64,000 nucleotides of DNA. It comes from Ectobius pallidus (lineage: Eukaryota > Arthropoda > Insecta > Blattodea > Ectobiidae). How positions within the stretch are numbered: the first letter of the stretch is position 1; the number at the start of each line of letters is the position of its first letter. The position numbers and the translations under genes are program-made. Positions 12,101-21,343 of this stretch are shown here, piece by piece. The stretch covers positions 176,078,825 through 176,142,824 of the forward strand of contig CAXKWD010000006.1 of the NCBI GenBank assembly GCA_964059195.1. The letters are read 5' to 3'. The notes beneath the pieces are model-generated. The model was not told the origin of the DNA. It ran no database searches and saw only the letters and a program-made list of their open reading frames with translations.

Positions 12101-13695
12101 AATAAAGCAAACAGCTATCATAATTTAGTGCTTCCATAATCTGCAAAATTTACAAACTAATCACATGACTGGTCGCCACTGCATTAGTCTTTTTTTTATT
12201 ATTCATAACTCCAGTGTTAACAACGAAGTTCCATTGTTTTGCATTTTTTTTCTTTTCAAAATGTTAGAAGTCAGTGGCGGCCATGCCCTGGGAGATTTTA
12301 TGCTGTAACAGGAAAAATTGAATCCGTAGAGGAAAAATCTCCTAATAAAAGTTGCTTGTCTATGTCCCCTCTATACACAGGTAAAATATTTCGGTGTTAT
12401 TCATTAACACCCTGTTTACTGGAGCTATCTTTTAACCTTTGTATAAAAAAGATGCAAAATCATCAAATGCCTTGCCCTATTAATGACTGTCAAAATTTTG
12501 TTTTTTATGAACAGAGGTTTACAATGATCGTTGTAACAACTGAAATTCATAATTCTGAAGCCATCTTTTGTATAACAAGTATTGAATTTATCCTTGAGGA
12601 ATTACCCCAGAACAACAGATTATAACACAACACAAGTAAACAGTTCTGAGGTAGTGACTAGGAATGACATCTCTCAGATATCTGAGTTGGTATAACACTC
12701 TCGACAGTTATTTGGAGACATGATCAATGTAATCAGTCCAAGTCAATATAGTATTTAAGATAATTCCCAGTAACTTGACACTATCTTCCTCAGAATAATG
12801 TTATCTTTTGAGTTAGATAGGCTGAGCAGATTTTTAGTTTTTATTATTCCCTGGTCCTTTGTAGTCAAGGTTAAAGTTGGTCTACAGTCATTACTAGGGT
12901 TCGGATGTTCATGACATGTCATATTTTTATCTTGACCGCCATTCTCGCCGCAAACACAAATTTGACACGAATTACAATGTTATTACCCTTTTTGGACCAT
13001 TTTTATTTTGCATATAAAGTTATATTTTGGTCATTTTTATGCTATTGGTCATATTTTGGTCATATTTGTAATTTAATGTCATATTTCAATTATAAATTTG
13101 GTAAAGGACCACATTTATAAAGTACATGCACTAAACGGTCAACAGTTAAATTTGAAAGTTATTTAATTAATTTAATGTTTTGCAAATTAATAGGTAACTT
13201 AATTTTAAAATTAATATAATCCGCATGTCCACGGACAAAGAGAATTAAGTCTACCATCCTAAAAAATTGAGATATGTCCATAGAGTTATAGATAAAAATG
13301 TTCTCTACATTTGTGTTAAGTCCAGTAGGCCTAAGTCATATTCAAAATTGTACGTTAGTTATGGATGTGTGCCTTATGGGTTTATCCATCTCTAAAGCTA
13401 TGTTGGGCTGGTATAGTGTGTTAAGTCACTCTAATTCTCAGTAACAAGAAAGTGGACTTAACTCTCTTTGCCTGCACAACCCGGAATTGTTCATATTTTA
13501 TAGGGACACGCAAGATCTACAAAATATTTGGAGCTAATGAAGCGAGCAAACAGGAGAAAATTATTTAAAACTAGAAGTTAATTACAGGTAAAACTGTAAA
13601 TCACCTGTAAAATTGTTAAAATGTGATTATCTGATTGAATTCATGCGATGTAATGATTTAGTGTAATTAAAAATTTTAAATTGTAACATTTATTT

Positions 13696-13727
<32 letters not shown>

Positions 13728-14481
13728 ATGCTTTATTGTCACATAATGTTTACATATGTCATAAACTGGTGACTCGTCAAGTTTCCTTAAATCTAAATTG
13801 AATCTATTAATGGCAATATTTACAATTAAGGTAAGTTTGGGATTGAAATATGGGGGGCTGCTGCAAAAACACATATGGATAGGCTTTTAATCTATCAAAA
13901 GAAATGTATTAGGATCATTTACAATCTAAATGCTAGGGAGTCTTGTAGAGAATCATTCATTAATAAAAGAATTCTCACCATTTACTCTTTATATGCCTAT
14001 AAAGCAATTATGTTACTAATAGTGAATTACGCTCCAGAAAAAAATCATCATATCCATGAACATAACACGAGAAACAATATGAATTTTTACAGGAGTAATA
14101 TTAAGAAAAATGTAGCTACGAAAGATGTACAATATCAAGGAATCAAGCTATATAATAAATTACCATCAGAAATTAAATCGCTTGCAGAGGTCTCAAAACA
14201 TCAATTCAAACTAAAACTAAAAGGATTCCTTACAACAAAATGTCTGTATGATCTAGATGAATTGTATACATGTAGTTAGATTAGTTTTAGATTCAACACT
14301 GCTGTTATATCAGTTATTGTATATGAATTATTGTATGTAGGCTATTTAAGTTAAGTTAATGTAAATGTAATGTAAATGTTAACTAGATCAAATTTGTACT
14401 AAATTTAAGTTTAATTCAGTATTGCATACTGAAACATGGCAATGCCAGAACCTTCCAAAAGGACTATTGGCTGCAAATAAA

Positions 14482-14533
<52 letters not shown>

Positions 14534-17500
14534 AGTTTTCTTGATGATTTATGTATTCCTGTACTGAGTAGAAGGCATTGTCCATTAAGTATTTGCGAGA
14601 AGTTACTTTAAATTTTCTAACTGAGTTTACATTTTTCACACTTTTTGGCAATTTGTTGTTCATTATGTTTGAAGCTTTGTTCATAAAGTGAGGTATTGTG
14701 GCTTGAAATGAAGAGATATGATTTGTTCCTAGTATTAAATGAATGAAGATGGGCATTTTATTCATTTTGCTTAATGACTTCTTGATCTGGACTATGACTT
14801 CATAAATGTATATGCAAGGTAGGGGCAAAATATTAAGAAATTTAAAGTATTCTCTGCAACTTGTGGTATTGGATAAGTTCATGAATGATCCAACTGCTTT
14901 TTTCTGTAATTTGAAGATTGTCTGTACGTCTGTTGCATTTCCCCATAGTAAGATACCATAGCACAGCAGTGGCTGGAAACTATGTTTTTTATTAGGTCAT
15001 ATTTATGATTTTTTAGTCATATTTAGTCATTTTAAGAGCATATTTGCAGTCATATTTTCCACTTTTTTAAGTCATAAACATCCGAACCCTGGTCATTACA
15101 GTTATTATGTTTGTGTCTGTTTCAGGTTTGATGTCTGCTCTGTCCGAGGAGTTTCAGCTGGACTCTCGTAACGTCAAACTCACATGTGCGCATCCATACC
15201 AAACAGATCATTGTGATATCAGGTAGGCTACGCCAGAATTTAAACTTTATTACAGGTAAATACTGAGGTGTTCAGGTGAACATTCTGATTGGATGTAAAA
15301 AATACAAGTTTTTTGGTAATTCGTATTTTTGAGAAGAATTTTGAGTAGGCTTAATTAAGTGGAGGTGACAGAATAAAAAGTTAAAACGATAAATAAAATA
15401 ATAATTACCAGTGGATGCAGTTTATTAAAATCACGACGTTTCGACCCTCTCCTTCGGGTCTTCATCGGGTGACTGGACAAGACTTGGAGAAGATGTCGCC
15501 TCACCACCCCTCCACTGCTCGAGCTCGAGCTTCATGGGTAACAACGCACCCCAGTGGAGGGGTGGTGAGGCGACATCTTCTCCAAGTCTTGTCCAGTCAC
15601 CCGATGAAGACCCGAAGGAGAGGGTCGAAACGTCGTGATTTTAATAAACTGCATCCACTGGTAATTATTCTTTTATTTATCGTTTTAACTTTTTATTCTG
15701 TGACGTACAGTGGAAAACCGGACCATCATGCATAGTATATTAAGTGGAGATGATTTGTGATGTGTTAGCAGCTTGCCAGAATTATCTCCTACGTACGCCG
15801 CCAGTGAGATTGTGAGTGCCGTGAAACAAAACACGAACACCATTATCATCCCGCGGAACTTACTGTTCTGGTTCAACGTAGTCAGGTGAGTAATATCATT
15901 CATTCCCTTCGAGATAAAACATAGCAGTGATGGGAAAAGTACAAAAAGAAAGTAATTGGGCTGAATTACCGTTACCTGAGATACATTTTACTTAATTACA
16001 ATTACAAATTACTTTTTTCAAAAAGTAATCAGTAAAATTACAATTACATTTACAATTACTTTACAAAATGGAAGTACCTAAAATTCCTTGTTTTTGGTTT
16101 GTTTTGGGCACAAGCCCAAATTATTAATGAACAAACAAAAAACATGTCAGTGAGAATATTTTCTGAAACAATGAGTAACTTTTTGTTAATATTAACTCTA
16201 ATTTGGATATTAGTTGCAAAAACAGTAATGATGACAATATAGCAAACGAGAATGATACTAATAATACTAACAACTAAGTAGTACTAAAATGTAATGATTA
16301 CAGTTTTATTTCCAGAAGTAGATTACAAGTAGAAATTACATTTTTAAGAAAGTATTGATTACAAGTAAATGAAACCAAAAAAGGAATTGTTACTGTAATC
16401 CGATTACTTTTACTCAATTACTTCCCATCACTGAAAATAAGGAAGTTGAAATCCACAAGATAAGCCAGACCACTACCAGCAACAATTTGTTTATTATCTG
16501 CCTAACTTTTATTTATTCCGTATTTCAATTCCAGTCACTTTTTTCTTGAGAAATCACTGAAAACATTTAGGTTCACTTGTAAGAGTTTAAACAATATTTA
16601 TTTTCTTTTAAAATGTGAAATGCCTGTAATAAGGAATGCTTAATGATGCCAAGAGTTCAAACATATAAGTTGAATATATATAAAATAAAATCAGGTAAAC
16701 TGATGTAACAAAGTGCCAGAACGCTTTTGTTTAATCACTGATAATTGCAACTAAGATATGCAGAAAATTAGGATTTTCATTTTAAATCGATTTTGGATTT
16801 AAGTTCCAGATTGATTTATAAAGCAGGGCTTACAGAAGAACAAAGGTCTCTCTCGCGAATCCTATGCCCCCATGTTGAGGTGAAGGGCCTCCAAGTGGAT
16901 GTTTCTGTTTGCCTATGTAAATTTGTTATGCTTATTTTCCTAAAAACGACAGAGAAACAGGTGGTAAGCCCATCGCCTCTCAACCCCCCTCTGGAAACTA
17001 AGGTACGTTATTACTTGGAGTGAAAGGGCCGAGAAATTTTGTCCAGAGGCTCTAATTTAGGCTTGGAGCTAGTTAAAAAAAAATCATCATCCAGCATCAG
17101 CAGAACAATACAGTTTTGTGATATCTTGACAATCGCACACTCACATAAAAATACAACAACAAAATTTCAAATTGGGTGGCTATGGAATTTGAATCAGCGA
17201 CCTCCATAATGCGAGTCCAAGACATTACCCTCTCGACCACCTCGCTCAGTTTAATGGTTTAGTTTGATAAGCATATGTGAAATAATAGTGTTATTTGTCA
17301 AAGCTACCTGTATTGCAACTTCCAAAGCCGTATATGAACACTGTAAAACAATATGTTGTCATGAGAACTGATTTGCATTTGATAAATTCTCTCTAATATA
17401 TTATCATAAAATAGACACTAAATTGGGCATTACTCCTGTGCCGGTCAACCGATTTGGTCAAATATCAATAGGATTCTTCCCTTGGACGTTATAAATGCTT

Positions 17501-18075
17501 ATAAATTTTAGTCTGCTTTTATTCCGTTGAAGAATACCTATCCATAAATACATAACCCAATTTCTATATTAATAACACAACTTCATCTAACTCCTTTATA
17601 AAATTGATTTATTTATTTATGTTACAGTGTAAAGTATTAGTTATATTTAGTCTAGTTTAGTTTAGTATGTTTTTCCGACTTGTCCAATATCAGTTGTACC
17701 TTGTACATTAATGATGTTACCGGATCAATAAAGTATTATTATTATTATTATTATACCAAGTTTGATGAAAATCTGATAGAGCATATTTGAGTTATCGTGC
17801 CTATTGACGCATGGATAGACAGACAGCTGGGCATTTTACTGTCCCCCACACAATGTTATAAAGAACCATACTGGCACATAATAATAAATAAGTTGAATGA
17901 AAAACATTTTTTAATGATGAAAAGCACTATTGGTGAAAACGATTGGAATACAAATGTTTTGTATTCACAATACTTTGAAATTCATTGTTTTAGAATTCTA
18001 CCACAGGATCCTACAGGCAACTGGAAAGATTTGTTTCACGCCAAGAGGACAACAGGAACACACAACAAAACCTGA
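6043..18075 (+). CDS. SDR gene 1: membrane-anchored short-chain dehydrogenase/reductase, SDR16C (retinol dehydrogenase-like), probable pseudoenzyme
   Basis: Seven exons (6043-6177, 7014-7142, 8416-8637, 9584-9713, 15126-15222, 15772-15885, 17994-18075) join in frame to 302 residues plus TGA. All six introns are GT-AG. Residues about 10-27 form a hydrophobic N-terminal anchor. TGTGHGIG at 47-54 is the Rossmann cofactor motif. CDV at 109-111 and INNAA at 135-139 match the adenine-pocket Asp and the NNAG loop. N156 fits the catalytic Asn. In the active site Y197 is present, but the Ser 13 residues upstream is P184 and the Lys four residues downstream is Q201. Family members of this type oxidise or reduce retinoids or sterols at ER or lipid-droplet membranes. 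With Ser and Lys missing, normal catalysis is doubtful, though this is inference. The C-terminal tail after ILP differs from that of gene 2. Expression and the 5' exon are unknown. Confidence 0.88.
6178..7013 (+). other. SDR gene 1 intron 1
   Basis: GT-AG intron of 836 bp. A degraded tRNA-SINE-like piece lies near 6690-6770 (GTCCTGGGATCAAACCC and GGCCGGCCAATTCGACTGGG). Nothing else is recognised. Confidence 0.8.
7014..7142 (+). CDS. SDR gene 1, exon 2 (residues 46-88)
   Basis: It encodes ITGTGHGIG, the beta1-turn-alphaA cofactor motif, then CVDKDEKNN, where an Asp ends beta2. In SDRs an Asp there usually favours NAD(H). Acceptor TTGCAG and donor AGG|GTAAAT, phase 0. The next intron position is not shared with gene 2. 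Confidence 0.9.
7196..8088 (+). mobile_element. Interspersed repeat, CTAGCTTAAAA...TATATAGAG family, copy 1
   Basis: It begins CTAGCTTAAAAGGCCCGG and ends with CAGTCAGTCAGGACAAAGCC then TATATATATAGAG. It shares many blocks with 10857-11668 in the same orientation. There is no reading frame and the class is uncertain. It fills most of gene 1 intron 2. Confidence 0.7.
8095..8172 (-). repeat. LINE 3'-tail fragment
   Basis: Read on the minus strand it matches the ATAGATAATATTCCTTTAGC and TTGTCTATTGCCATTGAGTA tail of the LINE at 5448-5889. Confidence 0.75.
8416..8637 (+). CDS. SDR gene 1, exon 3 (residues 89-162)
   Basis: It carries KCDV (adenine-ring contact), FGRVDILINNAA (beta4 and NNAG-like loop) and NLLSHFW, in which the Asn is the fourth catalytic residue of classical SDRs. 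Acceptor TTTGCAG and donor TGG|GTGAGT, phase 0. The HFW exon end is shared with gene 2. Confidence 0.9.
8638..8998 (+). other. SDR gene 1 intron 3, left part
   Basis: No feature recognised apart from a short imperfect ATGCGAACTCGCATCG palindrome near 8837. Confidence 0.6.
8999..9259. mobile_element. MITE with ~40-bp terminal inverted repeats
   Basis: The left arm (GCTAATTGGTCGGTACAACG, continuing to GCGCCAA at 9039) is repeated almost perfectly inverted at 9219-9259. The interior is about 180 bp and non-coding. The class is not determined. It lies inside gene 1 intron 3. Confidence 0.88.
9584..9713 (+). CDS. SDR gene 1, exon 4 (residues 163-205), degenerate active site
   Basis: It encodes AFLPGM, GHIVAVSPVSGLLG and PYSTSQNAIA. 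In active SDRs this segment reads Ser-Ser...Tyr-x-x-x-Lys. Here the second Ser is Pro (184), Tyr197 is retained and the Lys position is Gln (201). Acceptor TTTTCAG, donor GCAG|GTAATA, phase 1. Gene 2 has no intron at this exon end. Confidence 0.9.
9714..10723 (+). other. SDR gene 1 intron 4, left part
   Basis: AT-rich with homopolymer runs. I see no coding or repeat structure I can name. Confidence 0.6.
10857..11668 (+). mobile_element. Interspersed repeat, CTAGCTTAAAA...TATATAGAG family, copy 2
   Basis: Same family and orientation as 7196-8088: CCCGGCGTCGCCCGGGTTTT near the start, AGGTCCTTATATAGG, ACAGCAAGCCTGG and the TATATATAGAG end. It is inserted inside the hAT element. Confidence 0.75.
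12113..12417. mobile_element. ACAGGGTGTTAA-family repeat, copy 2 (inverted, partial)
   Basis: It ends TCGGTGTTATTCATTAACAC then CCTG, the inverse of the 4755 start. CAGTGGCGGCCATGCCCTGG and CTGTAACAGGAAAAA match 60926-61360. Confidence 0.7.
12488..12894 (+). other. SDR gene 1 intron 4, middle part
   Basis: No recognised feature between two hAT insertions. Confidence 0.5.
13690..13838 (-). mobile_element. LINE 3'-end stub with (GATAA)n tail
   Basis: A GATAA/AGATA pentanucleotide run at 13696-13728 is followed by TGCTTTATTGTCACATAATG. This parallels the tail of the minus-strand LINE at 46536-47750. Only the 3' end is present. Confidence 0.55.
13839..14531 (+). mobile_element. LINE reverse-transcriptase C-terminal fragment
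   Basis: The frame through 14279 reads IEIWGAAAKTHMDRL, IYQKKCIRIIYNL, HEHNTRNN and LYNKLPSEIKSL. This is the post-RT thumb and C-terminal pattern of CR1/Jockey-type LINEs. The 3' part ends in an ATT microsatellite (14480-14531). It is 5' truncated and lacks the YADD box. Confidence 0.85.
14532..14990 (-). mobile_element. LINE reverse-transcriptase C-terminal fragment, convergent
   Basis: On the minus strand it reads LCYGILLWGNATDVQTIFKL, FIHLILGTN and NNKLPKSVKNVNSVRKFK. This is the same post-RT region as the neighbour but of a different subfamily. It abuts the ATT tract, so two LINE 3' ends meet tail to tail. Confidence 0.85.
15126..15222 (+). CDS. SDR gene 1, exon 5 (residues 206-237)
   Basis: It encodes GLMSALSEEF and VKLTCAHPYQTD, matching helix alphaF and the strand before the P-Y/P-G loop of SDR16C proteins. 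Acceptor TGTTTCAG (phase 1 in), donor AG|GTAGGC (phase 2 out). Confidence 0.88.
15369..15700. mobile_element. Foldback/hairpin element in gene 1 intron 5
   Basis: Two arms of about 149 bp (15369-15517 and 15552-15700) are almost perfect reverse complements around a 34-bp centre, which itself contains GCTCGAGCTCGAGC. Each arm includes GGGTCGAAACGTCGTGATTT or its inverse. There is no coding content beyond hairpin shadows. It leaves only short intron DNA on each side. Confidence 0.9.
15772..15885 (+). CDS. SDR gene 1, exon 6 (residues 238-275)
   Basis: It encodes LPELSPTYAASEIVSAV and IIIPRNLLFWFNVV. It aligns residue for residue with DPDTAAKKIIDAM...IPGYLLYIGKLV of gene 2. AG sites at 15768 and 15771 both keep the frame; I chose GTTAGCAG|C. 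The donor is AG|GTGAGT, phase 2. Confidence 0.82.
15925..16433. mobile_element. hAT-like MITE (CAGTGATGGGA ends)
   Basis: CAGTGATGGGAAAAGTA at the left and CAATTACTTCCCATCACTG at the right are inverted. The interior is repeats of AATTACAATTAC. The flanks AAACATAG and AAAATAAG are a weak 8-bp TSD (5 of 8). It starts 40 bp after exon 6 of gene 1. Confidence 0.75.
16710..17877 (-). mobile_element. TIR element with ~150-bp subrepeats, copy 2, interrupted
   Basis: Inverse of the 3744-4625 family: AAGTGCCAG near 16710 and CATACTGGCAC near 17867. A tRNA-like box (TCGACCACCTCGCTC, minus strand) sits near 17240. A LINE tail is inserted at 17505-17754. It is diverged from copies 1 and 3. Confidence 0.7.
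17505..17754 (+). mobile_element. LINE 3' UTR and (ATT)n tail
   Basis: The sequence CGGATCAATAAAGTATTATT ends in an ATT tract, as in other LINE tails here (compare CTCAATAAACATTATTATT at 36450). It splits the surrounding TIR element between ATAAATGC and ACCAAGTTTGATG. Confidence 0.6.
17994..18075 (+). CDS. SDR gene 1, exon 7 (residues 276-302, stop)
   Basis: The acceptor TTGTTTTAG|A joins in phase 2 to give R-ILPQDPTG, then WKDLFHAKRTTGTHNKT and TGA. The LP pair aligns with LLPRKA of gene 2, but the rest has diverged. It lies just right of a repeat element. This is the least conserved exon, so it is the one most in need of transcript support. Confidence 0.72.
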
Positions 18076-18849
18076 GAAAAGCCGTACTGCGACACAATGG
18101 GCATCCAGTACTTATTTCCCAAGTGGTGATTAGCAATGACACTAGACATTAGCCTGTGAAAACATACCAACGTTTTATTCCTCGCCAGTTTGTGAAATAG
18201 TAATATTCATCGATATACTACGTTACTACCACATTGGTAATGTAAGTGCAGATATAATCAGGTGTTAAAGGTGAAAATAAGGGACATTTTCGCAGTAACA
18301 GCAAAGCTGCAATCACTAATATGAAAACAAAGAAAAATTACTTTCAACTTGCACTGAGAATAATATTTGAGTTTTGAGGCCACTTACACTTAATTAAAAT
18401 CCAGATTATGCACCTCGAAACCGGATTTTTTATTTTTGCTTTCGTACGTGAGTTATAAATAAAAAACTGTCAGAAAACGTGCATTTTTTCGCTATCCAAG
18501 CATCAGTTTTAGGTAACACATTTCATTTGTCAAATCGATTGCAGGTGGCTTTGACATTTTTTTGTCATAATTTGGAAATAAAAGAATCGCTTCATTTTAT
18601 AAACAATCCATCCTTGGAAAAATCGGTAGTAGATTTGGTTCTAACATGGGTTTCCCCACAAGGAAGGGCTACTTTTGACCATCATAAAAGATGATTCCAA
18701 ATTGGAAACTGCATTTATTAATAACCAACCCAATTATTCAATGATAATCCTAATTTTATAAATTTTTACTTACCAATTTACAAAATTGGTGCAGCACACA
18801 TAGAAGTTATTTTACTGTTTTATTCATATGATCATGTGCTATACTTCCT
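18076..18849 (+). other. Probable SDR gene 1 3' UTR, then unassigned DNA
   Basis: The first AATAAA signals downstream of the stop lie near 18456-18464, about 385 nt away, and are a candidate polyadenylation signal. No other feature is recognised to 18849. Confidence 0.35.
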
Positions 18850-19274
18850 TATTCAATGACAATAGACAATTCCTCAGCAATCTAAAGGAATATTATCTTT
18901 CTTATGCAACCCGGAGGTTCATTGCCACGCTTACCTGAGCCCGGCATTCAATCCTATTCTGTGCTAACTCCATCCAACCAAATAATCCTACTTCTCTTAA
19001 AATCTATCTTAATATTGTCCTCCCACCTACGACTAGGTCTTCCAAGTGGTCTTTTTCCTTCGGGTCTCCCAGTCAGTATTTTTTAAATATGTCTTTCTCC
19101 CCCATTTCAATTACCCTTACTATACCCGGTGAAGAGCACAGGTTATGAAGCTCGTCGTTATGCAGTTTTCATCTCTCTTAGGCCCAAATACTTTCCTAAG
19201 CCCCCTGTTTTCGAACACACTCAGATTATGTAAGGGGCCATGTCTCACATCCATATAATACAACCGGCAGGATG
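18850..19274 (-). mobile_element. LINE 3'-end fragment
   Basis: Inverse copy of the 5448-5889 and 39720-40160 LINE family. It contains the AAAGGAATATTATCT tail, TTCATTGCCACGCTTACCTG, and on the plus strand AGGTTATGAAGCTCGTCGTT. Frames are broken. Confidence 0.8.
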
Positions 19275-19789
19275 ATCATGTGCTATAGAAAACTATTTGT
19301 TACAGTATTTACAATTTATTTGTAGGTCTACTGTTCTTAAGCTATAGATGAAAATCTTCTTCCTGTAACATCCTTCACAAAAAACACTAAATTTTTAGAA
19401 TTTTTTTATTTCCAGCCTGTTTATCACAACATGTCAGTAAATGAGAAGCATGTAGTTCGAGTGAAGCAAAGTGGTAAAAAAAGGTGTAGAAAAAGAAAAC
19501 ACTACCCATTTCCCCGGTTTTGCAGCTACGTTGAAACATGGATGCAGTTGGAAGATAAATGAAATAAAGGACAATTGAAACCCTATGAAAAAATATTACA
19601 GGACAAGGGACATTTTATTAAAACAAGAGTGTGTCCCTTGAAATTTGGGATACCCGGCAACCCTGGATCATATAATTTTGCTAGGATAAGGTTATGTGGA
19701 GCATTTTCTCCCTATGCACCAGCAAGAAGGCAGTAGCCAGAAATATATGGATTCTACCATACAGCTATCCATCAGGAAACTGATCCATA
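19275..19789. other. Unassigned intergenic DNA
   Basis: No coding pattern or repeat ends recognised. Confidence 0.5.
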
Positions 19790-20537
19790 CAATTGAGGGG
19801 GTCAGCGCAACAGTGGTCTAACCCCTCCGACATGGAAAATTAGTTAGTGATGCTATTTGCATGGCTTGGAGGTAAACTTTATTCTTATATAGAGGTTGGA
19901 CAAATTAAGTTTGTTGTAGGTAGTTTTGAAGTCAATAATCTGTTCCTTGAAACAGAATTCCTCTTGTGTAAGGGCAACCAAAAATTTTGAAACCAAGATA
20001 AATAAATCCAAAATAACTAGAGGTTATTAACGGTCTTCAGAAATATGTACCGTTCATTTATAATTAATTTCATGATAATCTGATTTCTGTAAATGAGGTA
20101 AGTGTTGAAGAAACTGGGGAGAATGGTAGTGAGCTTTTTCATTTATTTCATCATGTGTAGAACTGAATAATCATTGGCATTTATAAATAAAATTAATACA
20201 ACTCCTTTCCTCTTAAAATAATGTTTTAATGTTCCAATATTTATTGAAATAATTTTTTCTCCCCTGTCAAGTTGAAATAAATGTCAGTGCAACAGTGGTC
20301 TAACCAAGAAAACTGTGTTGCAGCGTCTCATAAAATTGATAATATCTCTGAACACTCTGAACAGTAGACTAAGTAACATTGCAGTTAAGTTGACCAAGCA
20401 TCATAGAACACTCAACTACCAATAGAACTGCATTTTTCAAACTGTACGAAAAACTACAATGTAGAACTTGAACTTGCTTTTTTCTCTAAACTATAAAAAG
20501 GTGGGATAGACCACTGTTGCGCTGACCCCCTCAATTG
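19790..20537. mobile_element. TIR element with GGGGGTCAGCGCAACAGTGG ends
   Basis: The ends (GAGGGGGTCAGCGCAACAGT and its inverse before 20537) are about 28-bp near-perfect TIRs. A third, internal copy (GTCAGTGCAACAGTGGTCTA) lies at 20283. The AATT at each end may be a target duplication. No coding frame. Superfamily not assigned. Confidence 0.85.
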
Positions 20538-21343
20538 TGTGTATCAATATGTACAACTTCTTAATACATAATTTTGTACCTATATGTTTTCTATGTGATT
20601 TTATTGTATTACCTGTTTCTAAATAAACTGATTTTGACAGAACCTACTGTACATATTTTAATGGTAAAAATAATTCAATATTTTCATTCCACTAGCCCAG
20701 GTCTTTCCTGCTGAGGTGCTGCTACGGTGCAGGCCAGCACTGGTGTAGCACCAGTGGCAGTTCCACAGGTCTAGCAGCGCTTAGCTTACGAAAACAATTG
20801 TTAATAACAATTTTGTAAACACACCATTTATTCTCTACACATATTGTGTTTGCCTTTGTGTACATTTAGAATTTAAGTCGATTGTTAACATCGTTTTGCC
20901 GCAACTAATTTACCGACATTGGGTACAATTGATTTGGCAATGGAAATTCTAAGTACGACCTCTAAGTCCTGGTTTCACTTTTATTTAAATTCGTAATTAC
21001 CAACATATGTTCGCATGCATAAGTTGTACTGAACATTGACGTAAAATTTAAGGCAAGTGCGTGAAGTTTGGGAAATTCCTACAGATGAATACCGTTGTAA
21101 TGTCAGTACCTGTACTTTCATCACCTCTGTTTGGAAACATGGTGGTGATTTTCAGGACAAAATATGGCGTCAGAAATATTTCAAGTTGAGGTGCCATATC
21201 ATTTACCTATTTCTTTGAATTGGGCTTAGGAATTCGTGTAAATTCTGTAACGACGTCTCCAAGGTTTTCGTAAATAGAGAAATTTAATTATTTTAATGAA
21301 GGGAAATTGTCAAAATTTCCGGCTTCAACCTGATCTTTAAATA
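20538..21343. other. Unassigned intergenic DNA
   Basis: No open frame above background and no repeat ends that I could pair. Confidence 0.5.

Larger units (their letters stand above)
10724..12479. mobile_element. hAT element with perfect 8-bp TSD TTAATGAC, containing nested repeats
   Basis: The TIR TAGGGCAAGGCATTTAATGA at the left is mirrored by TCAAATGCCTTGCCCTA at the right. TTAATGAC flanks both sides (10716-10723 and 12480-12487). CTAAAA/AATGAC words repeat near the left end. Two other repeats are nested: 10857-11668 and 12113-12417. No transposase is visible, so it is non-autonomous. Confidence 0.88.
12895..15091. mobile_element. hAT element with perfect 8-bp TSD GTCATTAC, carrying LINE insertions
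   Basis: The ends AGGGTTCGGATGTTCATGAC and CATAAACATCCGAACCCT are inverted. GTCATTAC occurs at 12887-12894 and again at 15092-15099. The interior is full of GGTCATATTT words. Homologous sequence (CTGTAAATCACCTGTAAAAT) occurs in the related element at 37164-38584. Three LINE pieces (13690-14990) are nested. It ends 34 bp before exon 5 of gene 1. Confidence 0.9.

Noticed and set aside
15779..15885. Acceptor CCAG|AATTATC for gene 1 exon 6
   Set aside because: It puts the exon out of frame with an early stop. The AG at 15768 or 15771 keeps the conserved frame.
19416..19446. Alternative last exon for SDR gene 1 (TTTCCAG|CCTGTTTATC...)
   Set aside because: It joins in phase but gives only about eight residues before a stop and no LP motif. 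The exon at 17994 gives R-ILP aligned to gene 2 and is nearer.
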